Below are positions 8,393 to 16,444 of a stretch of 27,025 nucleotides of DNA, one piece after another (within the stretch, counting starts at the first letter, position 1; every line of letters begins with the position of its first letter). Both the position numbers and the translations under genes were made by a program. The DNA is from Desulfocorpusculum sp964414345 (GTDB lineage Bacteria; Desulfobacterota; Desulfocorpusculales; Desulfocorpusculum). The notes beneath the pieces are model-generated. The model was given only the letters and a program-made list of their open reading frames with translations, had not been told where the DNA came from and made no database searches. The stretch is from the NCBI GenBank assembly GCA_964414345.1, contig CAYPWF010000050.1, positions 1-27,025 of the forward strand, given 5' to 3'.

Positions 8393-9436
8393 TCAACTTC
8401 GTGGAGTCCCTAGAACTTTTTTACCGCGCTGCCTGGCCTCTTTCTGAAGGTCCACAGAGAGGTCCGACTCGTCCACAATCTCCTGGCCCAAAATGGTCTC
8501 GAACACATCTTCCAATGTAACCACGCCCGTCACTCCCCCGAACTCGTCCAGCACCACGAAAAGGTGTTCCCTGCGCTCTATGAACTGCTGGAGCAGTAGG
8601 TCTGCACTTGCCATATCAGGCACCATGTGGACCGGCCTTAAGAAATCGGAAAGTAGCGCTTCTTCCCTGTCTTCGGCAAGTGCAGCCAGCACATCCCTCC
8701 TGTGGACAAGCCCCACTATGCGGTCCAGGTCTCCTTCATGCACAGGTACCCTGCTGTGAGGCCAAGGCCAAAGAGGGGATGCCTGTTTTGCCTCTCTTAG
8801 GCTCAGATCCTTGGAAAGGGCGAAAACCACTGTTCTAGGCGTCATTATCTGCCTGGCGGTCACCTTCCTGAGGCTCAAGATGTTTTTTATCACAGCCTCC
8901 TCCATCCCTCTTAAGGCCCCTGTCTTACGGCCCAGCCGAGCCATCACCTGGAGCTCCTCAGCCGTGACACCGCGGGAAGGGTCCGTGCTTCCAAGCCAGC
9001 GGGTCAAAACAGAGGTGCTCCATGTCACGGGCAGCAGCGCCCATTGAAGGAGGTACATGGGAAGAGCCACTAAGTGGGAAAGCCCTTTGCAGTATCGCAC
9101 ACCGATGGTTTTTGGAAATATTTCTGAGAGCACTAGGACTCCCAGTGTAAGGCCGGCCGAAAAAACCTCCAGGGATTCTCTCCCCAAAGCCGACACAGCA
9201 GCTGCGCCTGCCACAGCCGCCCCGAAAGTATTGGCCACCGTGTTCAAGGTTAAAATGGCCGAGATGGGCCTGGAGATGTTCTCCCTCATCCTTCTGAGCA
9301 ATCTACCCGAGGCTCCCCCTTTGGCAGCCAGGAGCTCCACATAGGAGTAAGGAACCGAGTAAAGAACCGCCTCACACAGGGAGCAGAAAAAAGAGACTCC
9401 TATCACTATTCCCACTGTGAGCAAGACTTCCCCCAT
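8393..9436 (-). CDS. CNNM/CorC-like membrane protein, DUF21 plus CBS pair
   Basis: 347 aa from ATG 9434-9436, chosen because GGGAGG lies 7 bases upstream. An in-frame ATG at 9464-9466 with a weaker AGGTGG is possible and would add 10 residues. An N-terminal DUF21 domain (about 1-165) carries several membrane segments and the conserved FFCSLCEAVLYS and SEIFPKTIG stretches. A CBS pair follows (about 195-320), with MTPRTVVFAL, IVGLVHRRDVLAAL and LFVVLDEFGGVTGVVTLEDVFE. The C-terminal transporter-associated domain usual in HlyC/CorC proteins is missing; the protein stops about 25 residues after CBS2. The family is linked to Mg2+/Co2+ transport or resistance, but the substrate here is not determinable. 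Confidence 0.9.
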   Translation of the reverse strand: MGEVLLTVGIVIGVSFFCSLCEAVLYSVPYSYVELLAAKGGASGRLLRRMRENISRPISAILTLNTVANTFGAAVAGAAAVSALGRESLEVFSAGLTLGVLVLSEIFPKTIGVRYCKGLSHLVALPMYLLQWALLPVTWSTSVLTRWLGSTDPSRGVTAEELQVMARLGRKTGALRGMEEAVIKNILSLRKVTARQIMTPRTVVFALSKDLSLREAKQASPLWPWPHSRVPVHEGDLDRIVGLVHRRDVLAALAEDREEALLSDFLRPVHMVPDMASADLLLQQFIERREHLFVVLDEFGGVTGVVTLEDVFETILGQEIVDESDLSVDLQKEARQRGKKVLGTPRS

Positions 9437-9592
9437 ATCCCCACCTCCCTGTACAAGGATGTCCATATTTGGCCACCTAATTGCTGGTTGCGCAAGGCCA
9501 AGGACCGGCCTGGCTTAGTTGCAGGGCGCAGCCCCAGGCAGGTTGAGCTACCAGGCCCTCCTATGCTAAAAAGAGTCTCTGAGGAGGCTTTC

Positions 9593-10942
9593 ATGGACCA
9601 GATCCGTTATTACAGCACAGCAGGCAAAGCTCCCCTGGCGAGCTTCAGGGAAGCTCTTTTTCAAGGCCAGCCCCCTGACGGGGGGCTCTACATGCCCGAG
9701 AGAATCCCCAGGCTTACCCGCAAAGAATTATGGGCGCTTAGGGGAAAGGCTTACAGCGAGGTGGCTTTCGAGGTTCTGAGGAGGTTTCTCCAGGCCGACA
9801 TCCCGGAAGAGACTTTGTGGAGAATTACCCGGGAAGCCTATGATTTTCCGGTACCTGTGGAGAAGGTGGTGGGCCGGCGTTACCTGCTTAGGCTGGACTG
9901 CGGGCCCACGGCTTCTTTCAAAGATTTCGCGGCAAGGTTCTTGGCCAGAGCCATGCATTACCTAGGAGTTGAAAGGCAGGAGCGCAGGATCATACTTGTG
10001 GCCACCTCAGGCGACACTGGAAGCGCCATAGCCAATGCCTTCCACGGCCTGGAAGGCTTGAGCGTGGTGGTGCTTTATCCCAAGAAGGAGGTAAGTCTAA
10101 GGCAGGCCAAACAGATGAACACCCTTGGGGGAAACGTGGTGGCCGTGGCGGCTGAAGCCAAGTTCGACCAGCTCCAGGTCATGGCCATGAAGGCCTTCGA
10201 AGACCCGGACCTCTCCTGCCTTAAGCTCACCTCGGCTAATTCCATAAACTGGGGAAGGCTCTTGCCTCAAGTGGGCTATCATGTGTACGGCTATCTTTGT
10301 GTGGCAGAAGACCCCCAGGATCGGATAATCGATTCGGTTGCCTCAGGCAATTTCGGCAATGTTACCGCAGATTTTTTGGCCATGCGCATGGGCAAGCCGG
10401 TGGAGAAGATCCTGGTGGCCACCAATGAAAACGATGAGTTTCCGGCCTTTCTGGAAACCGGGCTTTACAGGCCCATAAGACCCTCCAAGGCCTGTTTATC
10501 CAATGCCATGAACGTGGGCAATCCCAGCAACATGAGAAGGATATTCGATCTTTACGGGGGTCGGGTGGACAGGGAGGGGAACATTCATCAAATGCCTGAC
10601 ATGAAAGCTCTCCGAAGGGATGCCGCAGCCATCTCCATCTCGGACCACCTCACCAGGCTCACTATCCAGGAGGCTTATGAGGCCCACGGGGTTGTCCTGG
10701 AACCCCATGGGGCAGTGGCCTGGGCTGCACTCAAGAGATATCTCTGGGAAAAGGAAAAGGACTCTTTGGCTTTGGCCACCGAGACCGCTCACCCTGCTAA
10801 GTTCCCGGAGGTTCTCAAGGAGCTGGGTATCAGGGTGGAGCCCCCCGCCTGCCTGGCTGGCTTGGAGCAAAAGCCTTCCCTGGAAATAAATCTTTCGGCT
10901 GATTATCAGGAGTTGAAGGAGCTCCTGCTCTCTCTTGCCTGA
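9593..10942 (+). CDS. thrC: Threonine synthase
   Basis: 449-aa PLP enzyme that converts O-phospho-L-homoserine to L-threonine and phosphate in the cytoplasm. The start at 9593 is set by GAGGAGG just upstream and by the typical beginning MDQIRYYSTAGKAP; longer in-frame starts lack a ribosome site. The PLP lysine is K110 in GPTASFKDFAARF. The phosphate-binding TSGDTGSA loop is at 138-145, and SANSINWGRLLPQ and SGNFGNV are also typical. Length fits the ThrC class with the Y-x-S-T-x-G N-terminus. It is divergent from the DUF21/CBS gene and convergent with the MBL gene, with 3 bases between stops, so it appears to be a single-gene transcript. No attenuator or other amino-acid regulation was found. 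Confidence 0.95.
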   Translation: MDQIRYYSTAGKAPLASFREALFQGQPPDGGLYMPERIPRLTRKELWALRGKAYSEVAFEVLRRFLQADIPEETLWRITREAYDFPVPVEKVVGRRYLLRLDCGPTASFKDFAARFLARAMHYLGVERQERRIILVATSGDTGSAIANAFHGLEGLSVVVLYPKKEVSLRQAKQMNTLGGNVVAVAAEAKFDQLQVMAMKAFEDPDLSCLKLTSANSINWGRLLPQVGYHVYGYLCVAEDPQDRIIDSVASGNFGNVTADFLAMRMGKPVEKILVATNENDEFPAFLETGLYRPIRPSKACLSNAMNVGNPSNMRRIFDLYGGRVDREGNIHQMPDMKALRRDAAAISISDHLTRLTIQEAYEAHGVVLEPHGAVAWAALKRYLWEKEKDSLALATETAHPAKFPEVLKELGIRVEPPACLAGLEQKPSLEINLSADYQELKELLLSLA

Positions 10943-10945
10943 TTT

Positions 10946-11791
10946 TCAGATTCTGAAGACCTGGCCCTCCCTGGCCCCATCCATCTCTAGGCCGGATCCC
11001 TTTTCTTGGGCATGGGCCTTGGCTGTCTCGACCAGGTCATCCACCTCTTGGTCTGTACGATCCGGGTCGTGGTGAGTAAGCAGTAATCTCCCCACACCGG
11101 CCTCAAGGGCGAGGTTCACGGCCGAGACACAGTCCGAATGGCCCCAACCCCTTCTGGCCCCCATTTCACTGGGCAGGTACTGGGCATCATGGATCAGGAG
11201 GTCGGCCCCCCTGCAAAAGCTGACATAGTCGGTGTGGGAACGCCCATTCACAGGATGGGGGCTAAGCTCGTTGTCCGTAAGAAAGACAAGGCTACTGTCC
11301 CCCTCCCGGATCCTAAATCCCATCCCACCCTGAGGGTGTCTAAGCTCAATCCCCTCCACCACAGCGGACCCGATTCTGAGAGGGCCTTGGCAAAGGCGTG
11401 AAAGAGGCTCTATGCGCTGGCTTAGGGAGTCGAACTCCACCGGGAAAACCCCATCCACCATGCCCTTGTTCAGGGTCATGCGAAGTCCTTCCATGGCCCT
11501 CTTGCACCCGTCTATCTTTATACGCGAACCCTCTTCATAAACCGGAGCGAAGAAAGGAAAACCCATGATGTGATCCCAGTGAATGTGAGTTATGAGAAGG
11601 TAGCACTCCACAGGTTTCCTGCTTCTAGAAAGCACAAGACCCAGAGGCCTTATCCCGGATCCTGCATCCAGGATCAACCTTTGGCCGCCCTCCAAGAGCA
11701 CTTCCAGGCAGGTGGTGTTCCCACCGTATCTGACTGTGTTTGGGCCCGGAGCCGCTATAGAGCCCCTTGTGCCCCAAAAACGAACTTCCAT
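10946..11791 (-). CDS. Metallo-beta-lactamase-fold hydrolase, phosphodiesterase-like
   Basis: 281 aa. The family N-terminus EVRFWGTRGSIAAPG is followed by the metal-binding motif H69-x-H71-x-D73-H74 (THIHWDH). Further candidate ligands are H152 (RHPQGG), D173 (TDNE), D202 (IHDAQY), H218 (GHSD) and H240/H241 (THHDPDR). This set fits the RNase Z / cyclic-nucleotide-phosphodiesterase-like branch of the superfamily. No signal peptide, so it is cytoplasmic. ATG 11789-11791 has AAGGAG just upstream. It is 60 bp downstream of the FHA-GAF-HD-GYP gene on the same strand, which hints at a shared nucleotide-signalling job (inference). The substrate is unknown. Confidence 0.88.
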   Translation of the reverse strand: MEVRFWGTRGSIAAPGPNTVRYGGNTTCLEVLLEGGQRLILDAGSGIRPLGLVLSRSRKPVECYLLITHIHWDHIMGFPFFAPVYEEGSRIKIDGCKRAMEGLRMTLNKGMVDGVFPVEFDSLSQRIEPLSRLCQGPLRIGSAVVEGIELRHPQGGMGFRIREGDSSLVFLTDNELSPHPVNGRSHTDYVSFCRGADLLIHDAQYLPSEMGARRGWGHSDCVSAVNLALEAGVGRLLLTHHDPDRTDQEVDDLVETAKAHAQEKGSGLEMDGAREGQVFRI

Positions 11792-11851
11792 TCCTTCTCC
11801 TTCCCCCCCAAGCCCCCTGCCCCTCCTCCATGAGGATCCGAAATGACGGAT

Positions 11852-13591
11852 TCAGGCCAGATCAGCCTTCCAACCATGTGTACTCCTCACCACAACAGCC
11901 GTCCTTGTGCAAACAGGGCACTCCAGGAAGGTGCCCACTTTGGGATCTTCCCCGAGGGGGATATGGGTGCTGCAAAACGGGCAAGGCACTGATCTTTCGC
12001 CCTTGGCATAATCTTGCAGGATCCTGACCACCTCCCCTTTTGCCCACACCTCCAGGAAAATATCCACCATTTGGGGATCGAACTGCTTCCCCCTGTAACG
12101 TCTCAACTCGTTGACCGCCTCCTTGGGCTCCAGGCTCTTCCTGTAGGGTCTGTGGCTGGTCATGGCGTCAAAGGCGTCGCAAACGGCCAAGAGCCTCCCC
12201 TCCCAGGGCACCTCGTCCTTGGCAAGTCCGAAGGGATATCCCTTCCCGTCCCATCTCTCCTGATGGAAAAGCACGTAAGGCACAACCGGTTTGAGGAATT
12301 CCACATCCTTCAGCATCCTGGCTCCATGCTCAGGATGCAGTTGCATCTTCTGATACTCCTCAGGGGTCAAAGGGCCTGTCTTGCGCAGGATGGAGTCCTC
12401 GACCGCTATCTTGCCCACATCGTGCAGGATGCCTCCCATCTCGGTGTACTTGCGCTTCTCCGGGCTGCAGCCCATATGATCCGTCATTGCCAAGGCCATC
12501 CGGGTGACCCTCCAGGTGTGCCCCACCGTGTAATGGTCTCTGGCCTCAATGGCATTGGCCAAAACCGACAGAGTGTCCAAGTAGGCCTGTTGGATCTCTT
12601 CCATGAACTGGATGTTCTTTATCTGTACGGTGGTGGGGGCGGCTATGGCAGTCAGAAGCTGAAGATCATCCTGCGAAAAGGAACGCTTTCTCTTTAGCAC
12701 ATCCGTGTAAAGAACCCCTATGGTCTGGCCTCTGTCCAAAAGCGGCACGCAAAGAGCTGACTTTATGCTTTCAGGCTCGGATAAGACCCCTGAGCTGTGA
12801 GGCTCCCGGCTCTGGGTGTCCTCTATGAGAAGACCGTGTCCTTCCTGTAAGACCTGCTTGATTATGGATTGGCTTACAAGCATGTCTCCCATTTCCATCA
12901 GCTCCGGCCGGGTCAGGGAAAACCTCAACTGTAGCTCCCTTGTATAAGGATCCAGCATCAGCACTATGGCCCTGTCCGAATCCAGGACCTGCAGAAGTTG
13001 TTCCAGGAGCCTTTGGAAAACCCCGTCCAGGTCTTTCTCGTGGCTGAGCATTATGTTGGCCTGGTAAAGAGCTTGAAGCCTGGAGAGCTGTGCGGCTATT
13101 GCCGGGTCCTTGAGCTGGGTCTCCCATGGGGCCAGCATGCCCGCCATGGTTCGAGCCTTGACCTTGCCCGAGGTTTCCCCTCTCAAGAGCATGGTGCCCC
13201 TGGGGCGACCCTGCAGCTCCCTGGAAGAGGCTTCCTCGGTAAGGCGCATCCTTATTTTCCCGACGCGGATCTGGTCTCCTGTCTGAAGCCAGGCTTCCTC
13301 CACCTTGTGGCCGTTTACAAAGGTGCCGTTTCGGCTTCCCAAATCCCTCAGTAGGAAGCCTTCCTGCTTGGGTTCGATTATGGCGTGAAAGCGGGAGATG
13401 TTTTGGTCCGTCAGTTGAAGGTCATTGTCTGGGTGTCTGCCTATGCGAAAGGGAGCATAAATGAGATACCGGGATCCCTGAAACAGCCCTGATTCCACAA
13501 GCAGGGTCGGATATGCCACCTGGACCTCCCGCTTGAGCTTTGCCCAGGATATTAACCTCTTGGGAACCTGTTTGTAAAGCTCCCCAGGCAC
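11852..13591 (-). CDS. FHA-GAF-HD-GYP signalling protein with C-terminal zinc ribbon
   Basis: 579 aa, cytoplasmic. The FHA domain (about 28-118) has G51-R52, S66-R67-x-H69 and SRNGT (86-90), the phosphothreonine-binding set. GAF is at about 165-335, with CVPL and GVLYTD. The HD-GYP domain (about 340-525) keeps HD at H390-D391, HPEHG (419-423), HQERWDGKGYP (443-453) and DAFDAMTSHRPYR, so it should be an active c-di-GMP phosphodiesterase. The tail has two CxxC pairs (C537/C540 and C558/C561), a zinc-ribbon-like knuckle. The start is uncertain: GTG 13589-13591 has GGAGG about 15 bases upstream, whereas an internal GTG at 13517-13519 has GGGAGG at good spacing and would start just before FHA. It is divergent from the CoA-transferase gene. 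Confidence 0.9.
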   Translation of the reverse strand: MPGELYKQVPKRLISWAKLKREVQVAYPTLLVESGLFQGSRYLIYAPFRIGRHPDNDLQLTDQNISRFHAIIEPKQEGFLLRDLGSRNGTFVNGHKVEEAWLQTGDQIRVGKIRMRLTEEASSRELQGRPRGTMLLRGETSGKVKARTMAGMLAPWETQLKDPAIAAQLSRLQALYQANIMLSHEKDLDGVFQRLLEQLLQVLDSDRAIVLMLDPYTRELQLRFSLTRPELMEMGDMLVSQSIIKQVLQEGHGLLIEDTQSREPHSSGVLSEPESIKSALCVPLLDRGQTIGVLYTDVLKRKRSFSQDDLQLLTAIAAPTTVQIKNIQFMEEIQQAYLDTLSVLANAIEARDHYTVGHTWRVTRMALAMTDHMGCSPEKRKYTEMGGILHDVGKIAVEDSILRKTGPLTPEEYQKMQLHPEHGARMLKDVEFLKPVVPYVLFHQERWDGKGYPFGLAKDEVPWEGRLLAVCDAFDAMTSHRPYRKSLEPKEAVNELRRYRGKQFDPQMVDIFLEVWAKGEVVRILQDYAKGERSVPCPFCSTHIPLGEDPKVGTFLECPVCTRTAVVVRSTHGWKADLA

Positions 13592-13638
13592 TGTCTTGAG
13601 GGACGCTCCTCCTTCCTCTATGATGCTTTGAAAAACGC

Positions 13639-13687
13639 GTCCCGGACTCCCTCGTCTTAGAATTTATCGGCAGAAGCCCTCCGGGAC
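13639..13687. repeat. 8-bp inverted repeat in divergent promoter region
   Basis: GTCCCGGA at 13639-13646 and TCCGGGAC at 13680-13687 are perfect inverted copies with 33 bases between. Arm centres are 41 bp apart, close to four helical turns. They sit between the divergent FHA-GAF-HD-GYP and CoA-transferase genes, so they could be a paired operator or the foot of a hairpin. Confidence 0.4.
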
Positions 13688-13706
13688 TTGAGAAAAGGGG
13701 TCTCAA
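13688..13706 (+). promoter_or_regulatory. Hairpin carrying the ribosome site in its loop
   Basis: TTGAGA (13688-13693) pairs perfectly with TCTCAA (13701-13706). The 7-base loop AAAGGGG contains the only candidate Shine-Dalgarno for ATG 13710. The structure sits directly against the start codon and could tune translation. Confidence 0.4.
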
Positions 13707-13709
13707 AAC

Positions 13710-15617
13710 ATGCCAGCTTCATGGCCCACAATCTATCGACAAAGGAGTGTGTCTTTGGAAAGGGCGCTTCAGGCGGTCAGGCGCGGCTCAAAGGTTTTTC
13801 TGGCCACTGCCTGCGCGGAGCCCAAGTTTTTGGTTCAGGGCCTCCTGGACATGGCGGACCAGCTCCACGATGTTCAGCTCCTACACTTCATCACTCTGGG
13901 GGATGCTCCTTACACAGATCAGAGGTTTGACACCCGGTTCAGGCACAACGCCTTTTTTGTGGGCCTGGCCACCAGGGACGCCATCAACCAGGGCAGGGCC
14001 GATTACACCCCTGTGTTCATTTCAGAGATCCCGGGGCTCTTCCGAAAAGGGATCGTTTCCATTGATGTGGCCCTCATACAGGTTTCCCCGCCTGATGCAC
14101 ATGGTTTTGTGAGCCTGGGGGTCTCGGTGGACATCGTGAAGGCGGCCGTGGAGTCAGCCCGGGTGGTCATAGCTCAAGTCAACAGGGCTATGCCCAGGAC
14201 CATGGGTGACACCTTTGTGCACATATCCAAGATCCACTATCTGGTGGAGCAGGACAATCCTCTTATCGAGTTTCGATATCCGCAGTTAAGCCCGGTGGAG
14301 GAGCAGGTGGCCCGAAACGTGGCTCGCCTTGTGCATGACGGGGACACCATCCACGTGGGCATAGGACACATTCCCCATGGCGTGCTGTCTTTTCTCAAAG
14401 GCAGGAAGGATTTGGGAGTGCACACCGAGGTGGTCTCAGACGAATTCGTGGAGCTGGTCCAGTCGGGATGCATAACCGGGGAAAGGAAAACCTTGCACCA
14501 GGGTAAAATAGTTTGCAGCTTCTGTGTAGGAACCAGACGAATATACGATTATGTGCATGAAAACCCCCTTTTCCTTTTTTTGCCTGCTGATCGGGTTTAC
14601 AGCCCCCTTGTGATAGCACAAAACGAGCGCATGGTGTCCATAGTAAGCGCCCAGGAAGTGGACCTAAGCGGTCAGGTCTGCTCCGAGTCGAGGGGTTTCC
14701 ATTTTTACAGCGGCATAGGAGGCCGCCTGGATTTTATTCGAGGAGCCGCCATGTCCCAAGGAGGCAGGTCCATAGTGGCAGTGGCCTCAACCAATGAGGA
14801 TGAATCCTGCTCCCGCATCGTGCCTTACCTGCAGGAGGGGGCCGGGGTGGTGGCCACCAGAGGGGATGTGAAGTACGTGGTGACTGAATACGGCATCGCA
14901 TACCTGCACGGCAAATCCATAAGGGAAAGGGCAATGGCCCTCATAAACATAGCCCACCCCAAGTTCAGAAGGGAACTCCTGGAAGAGGCCAAGCGCAGGT
15001 CCTATGTTTACCAGGACCAGATCCTGGTGGAGACTGAGACCTTCGACTACCCTGAGGAAGAGACCAAAGAACTGCTCAAAGACGGCACTGTGGTGACCCT
15101 AAGGCCCATCAAGCCCACGGACGAGCCCTTGCTGCAGGATTTCTTTTACTCCCACTCGGACGACACCATTTACAGGCGCTATTTCAGGGCAGTGAGGGCC
15201 ATGCCCCATGCCACGGCCCAGACCCTTGTGAACCTGGATTACAAGTCCCGCATGGCCTTTGTGGCCACCGTGGGGGAAATAGGCCTGGAGAAGATAGTAG
15301 GGGTTGCAAGGTACGCCCAGGAAAAGGAACAGCCGGATATGGTGGAGGTGGCTTACACCATCCACGATTTGTACCAAGGCCGGGGGCTGGGCGCATTGCT
15401 TCAGAACCGCCTGGAGGATTACGCCGAAAGGATGAACTTTAAGGGCGTTTCAGGCTACCTTTTTCAGGACAACATGCCCATGATCAAGCTCTTCTCCCGA
15501 AAGGGGCCCTATCACAAGGAGCGTATTGAGGGGGGAGTCCTGAGGGTTTGGCGTTATTTTCACGAACAGGAGGGAATCCCTCCAGGCCCTAAAGATAAAG
15601 GAGGGGCAACCAAGTGA
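13710..15617 (+). CDS. Acetyl-CoA hydrolase/transferase fused to GNAT acetyltransferase
   Basis: 635 aa. Residues 1-440 form a class I CoA-transferase/acetyl-CoA hydrolase pair of domains. The likely catalytic glutamate is E240 in GVHTEVVSDEF, and GIGHIPHGVL and VTEYGIAYLHGKS are conserved. Residues about 457-620 are a GNAT domain with the acetyl-CoA loop YQGRGLGALL (555-564). The first part would move CoA between acetyl-CoA and another acid, or hydrolyse acetyl-CoA; the GNAT half may acetylate a protein or sense acetyl-CoA. Such fusions are known in Desulfobacterota-type genomes. The start is ATG 13710, with the ribosome site in a hairpin loop. The stop overlaps the next gene (GTGA). The acceptor acid cannot be assigned. 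Confidence 0.9.
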   Translation: MPASWPTIYRQRSVSLERALQAVRRGSKVFLATACAEPKFLVQGLLDMADQLHDVQLLHFITLGDAPYTDQRFDTRFRHNAFFVGLATRDAINQGRADYTPVFISEIPGLFRKGIVSIDVALIQVSPPDAHGFVSLGVSVDIVKAAVESARVVIAQVNRAMPRTMGDTFVHISKIHYLVEQDNPLIEFRYPQLSPVEEQVARNVARLVHDGDTIHVGIGHIPHGVLSFLKGRKDLGVHTEVVSDEFVELVQSGCITGERKTLHQGKIVCSFCVGTRRIYDYVHENPLFLFLPADRVYSPLVIAQNERMVSIVSAQEVDLSGQVCSESRGFHFYSGIGGRLDFIRGAAMSQGGRSIVAVASTNEDESCSRIVPYLQEGAGVVATRGDVKYVVTEYGIAYLHGKSIRERAMALINIAHPKFRRELLEEAKRRSYVYQDQILVETETFDYPEEETKELLKDGTVVTLRPIKPTDEPLLQDFFYSHSDDTIYRRYFRAVRAMPHATAQTLVNLDYKSRMAFVATVGEIGLEKIVGVARYAQEKEQPDMVEVAYTIHDLYQGRGLGALLQNRLEDYAERMNFKGVSGYLFQDNMPMIKLFSRKGPYHKERIEGGVLRVWRYFHEQEGIPPGPKDKGGATK

Positions 15618-16444
15618 GCAAGAAGGGTGTGCTTGCCTGTTTTATCTTTTTTGCCCTCCTGACACCATGGCTCGCAAAAGCTGAAGAAATAAAAGGGGAT
15701 TGTTACAGCTTCCTCTTCGAGCCTACAGAGTTCCCCAGGGCCCAGGTGGAAGAGTTTGCCTCAGGGGCTGAGGAGAGATGCCGAGATCTGGTCTCCACAT
15801 TGGGTCTGGCTCTTTCAGCCCCCATAAGAGTTTACCTAAAGCCCGGTGAGGGGATAAGCACCACGATCCCACATGGGAACAAGGCAGTGGACCTCTTCTT
15901 TGCCTTGCCCATAAAAGGCATAGAAGCACCTTTGGTGCATGAGACAACCCACATCCTTGTTGACTCGCCTCACCCAGTGCTTCGAGAAGGATTGGCAACA
16001 GCCATGGAACAGAAACTAGGAACCCTCAGGACCCATCCCACATACGGGCTTTCCACAGAGGAATGGATGGCCGCCTTGAGCTGCTCGGGCCGGTTGGCGC
16101 CCATGGGAGAATTGGAGCGGCTGGACTGGCGGGGCGGCTCTTGGGAAACAAACCTCATAGCCTACAACCAAAGCGGTTCTTTTTTGGCTTACCTGATAAG
16201 ACAGTACGGCCTGGAACAAATAGTCAGGATCCTCAAATGGACCCAAAAAAAGGGCTGGATGGATCTGGAGAGGATCTCTCAGACCTGGTTTAAGGCTTCA
16301 CTCAAGGAGCTGGAGGCCCGCTGGCTGGAAAGCCTAGGCTCCGAGGGGGACACCCCCCTTGCCAGAGAGCTTTGCACTGCTCTTATAGAGGGGAACCTAA
16401 GGAAATTTATCAGGGAAACCCTTGCCTCTGATAAAAAGCAATGA
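15614..16444 (+). CDS. Exported gluzincin-like metallopeptidase candidate
   Basis: 276 aa. It starts at GTG 15614, which overlaps the previous stop (GTGA) and follows GGAGGGG. The signal peptide is at 1-23 (lysines, hydrophobic core, cleavage after AKA). The only functional mark is HETTH at H109-E110-x-x-H113 with a second glutamate at E125 (REGLA). This spacing is typical of the peptidase MA-like gluzincin family, where the three residues bind zinc. The rest of the chain is not recognised. Export implies action in the periplasm or outside the cell. The overlap with a cytoplasmic CoA-transferase gene is unexpected and the functional link is unclear. The stop directly abuts the stop of the convergent flavin-protein gene. 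Confidence 0.75.
   Translation: MSKKGVLACFIFFALLTPWLAKAEEIKGDCYSFLFEPTEFPRAQVEEFASGAEERCRDLVSTLGLALSAPIRVYLKPGEGISTTIPHGNKAVDLFFALPIKGIEAPLVHETTHILVDSPHPVLREGLATAMEQKLGTLRTHPTYGLSTEEWMAALSCSGRLAPMGELERLDWRGGSWETNLIAYNQSGSFLAYLIRQYGLEQIVRILKWTQKKGWMDLERISQTWFKASLKELEARWLESLGSEGDTPLARELCTALIEGNLRKFIRETLASDKKQ

Noticed and set aside
10947..10959. Terminator between thrC and the MBL gene
   Set aside because: TTCAG-ATT-CTGAA is only a 5-bp stem within coding ends and has no T tract.
12014..12697. Long open frame on the plus strand (227 codons)
   Set aside because: It is antisense to the FHA-GAF-HD-GYP gene, which has clear domain motifs; the reading has low-complexity composition and no domain.
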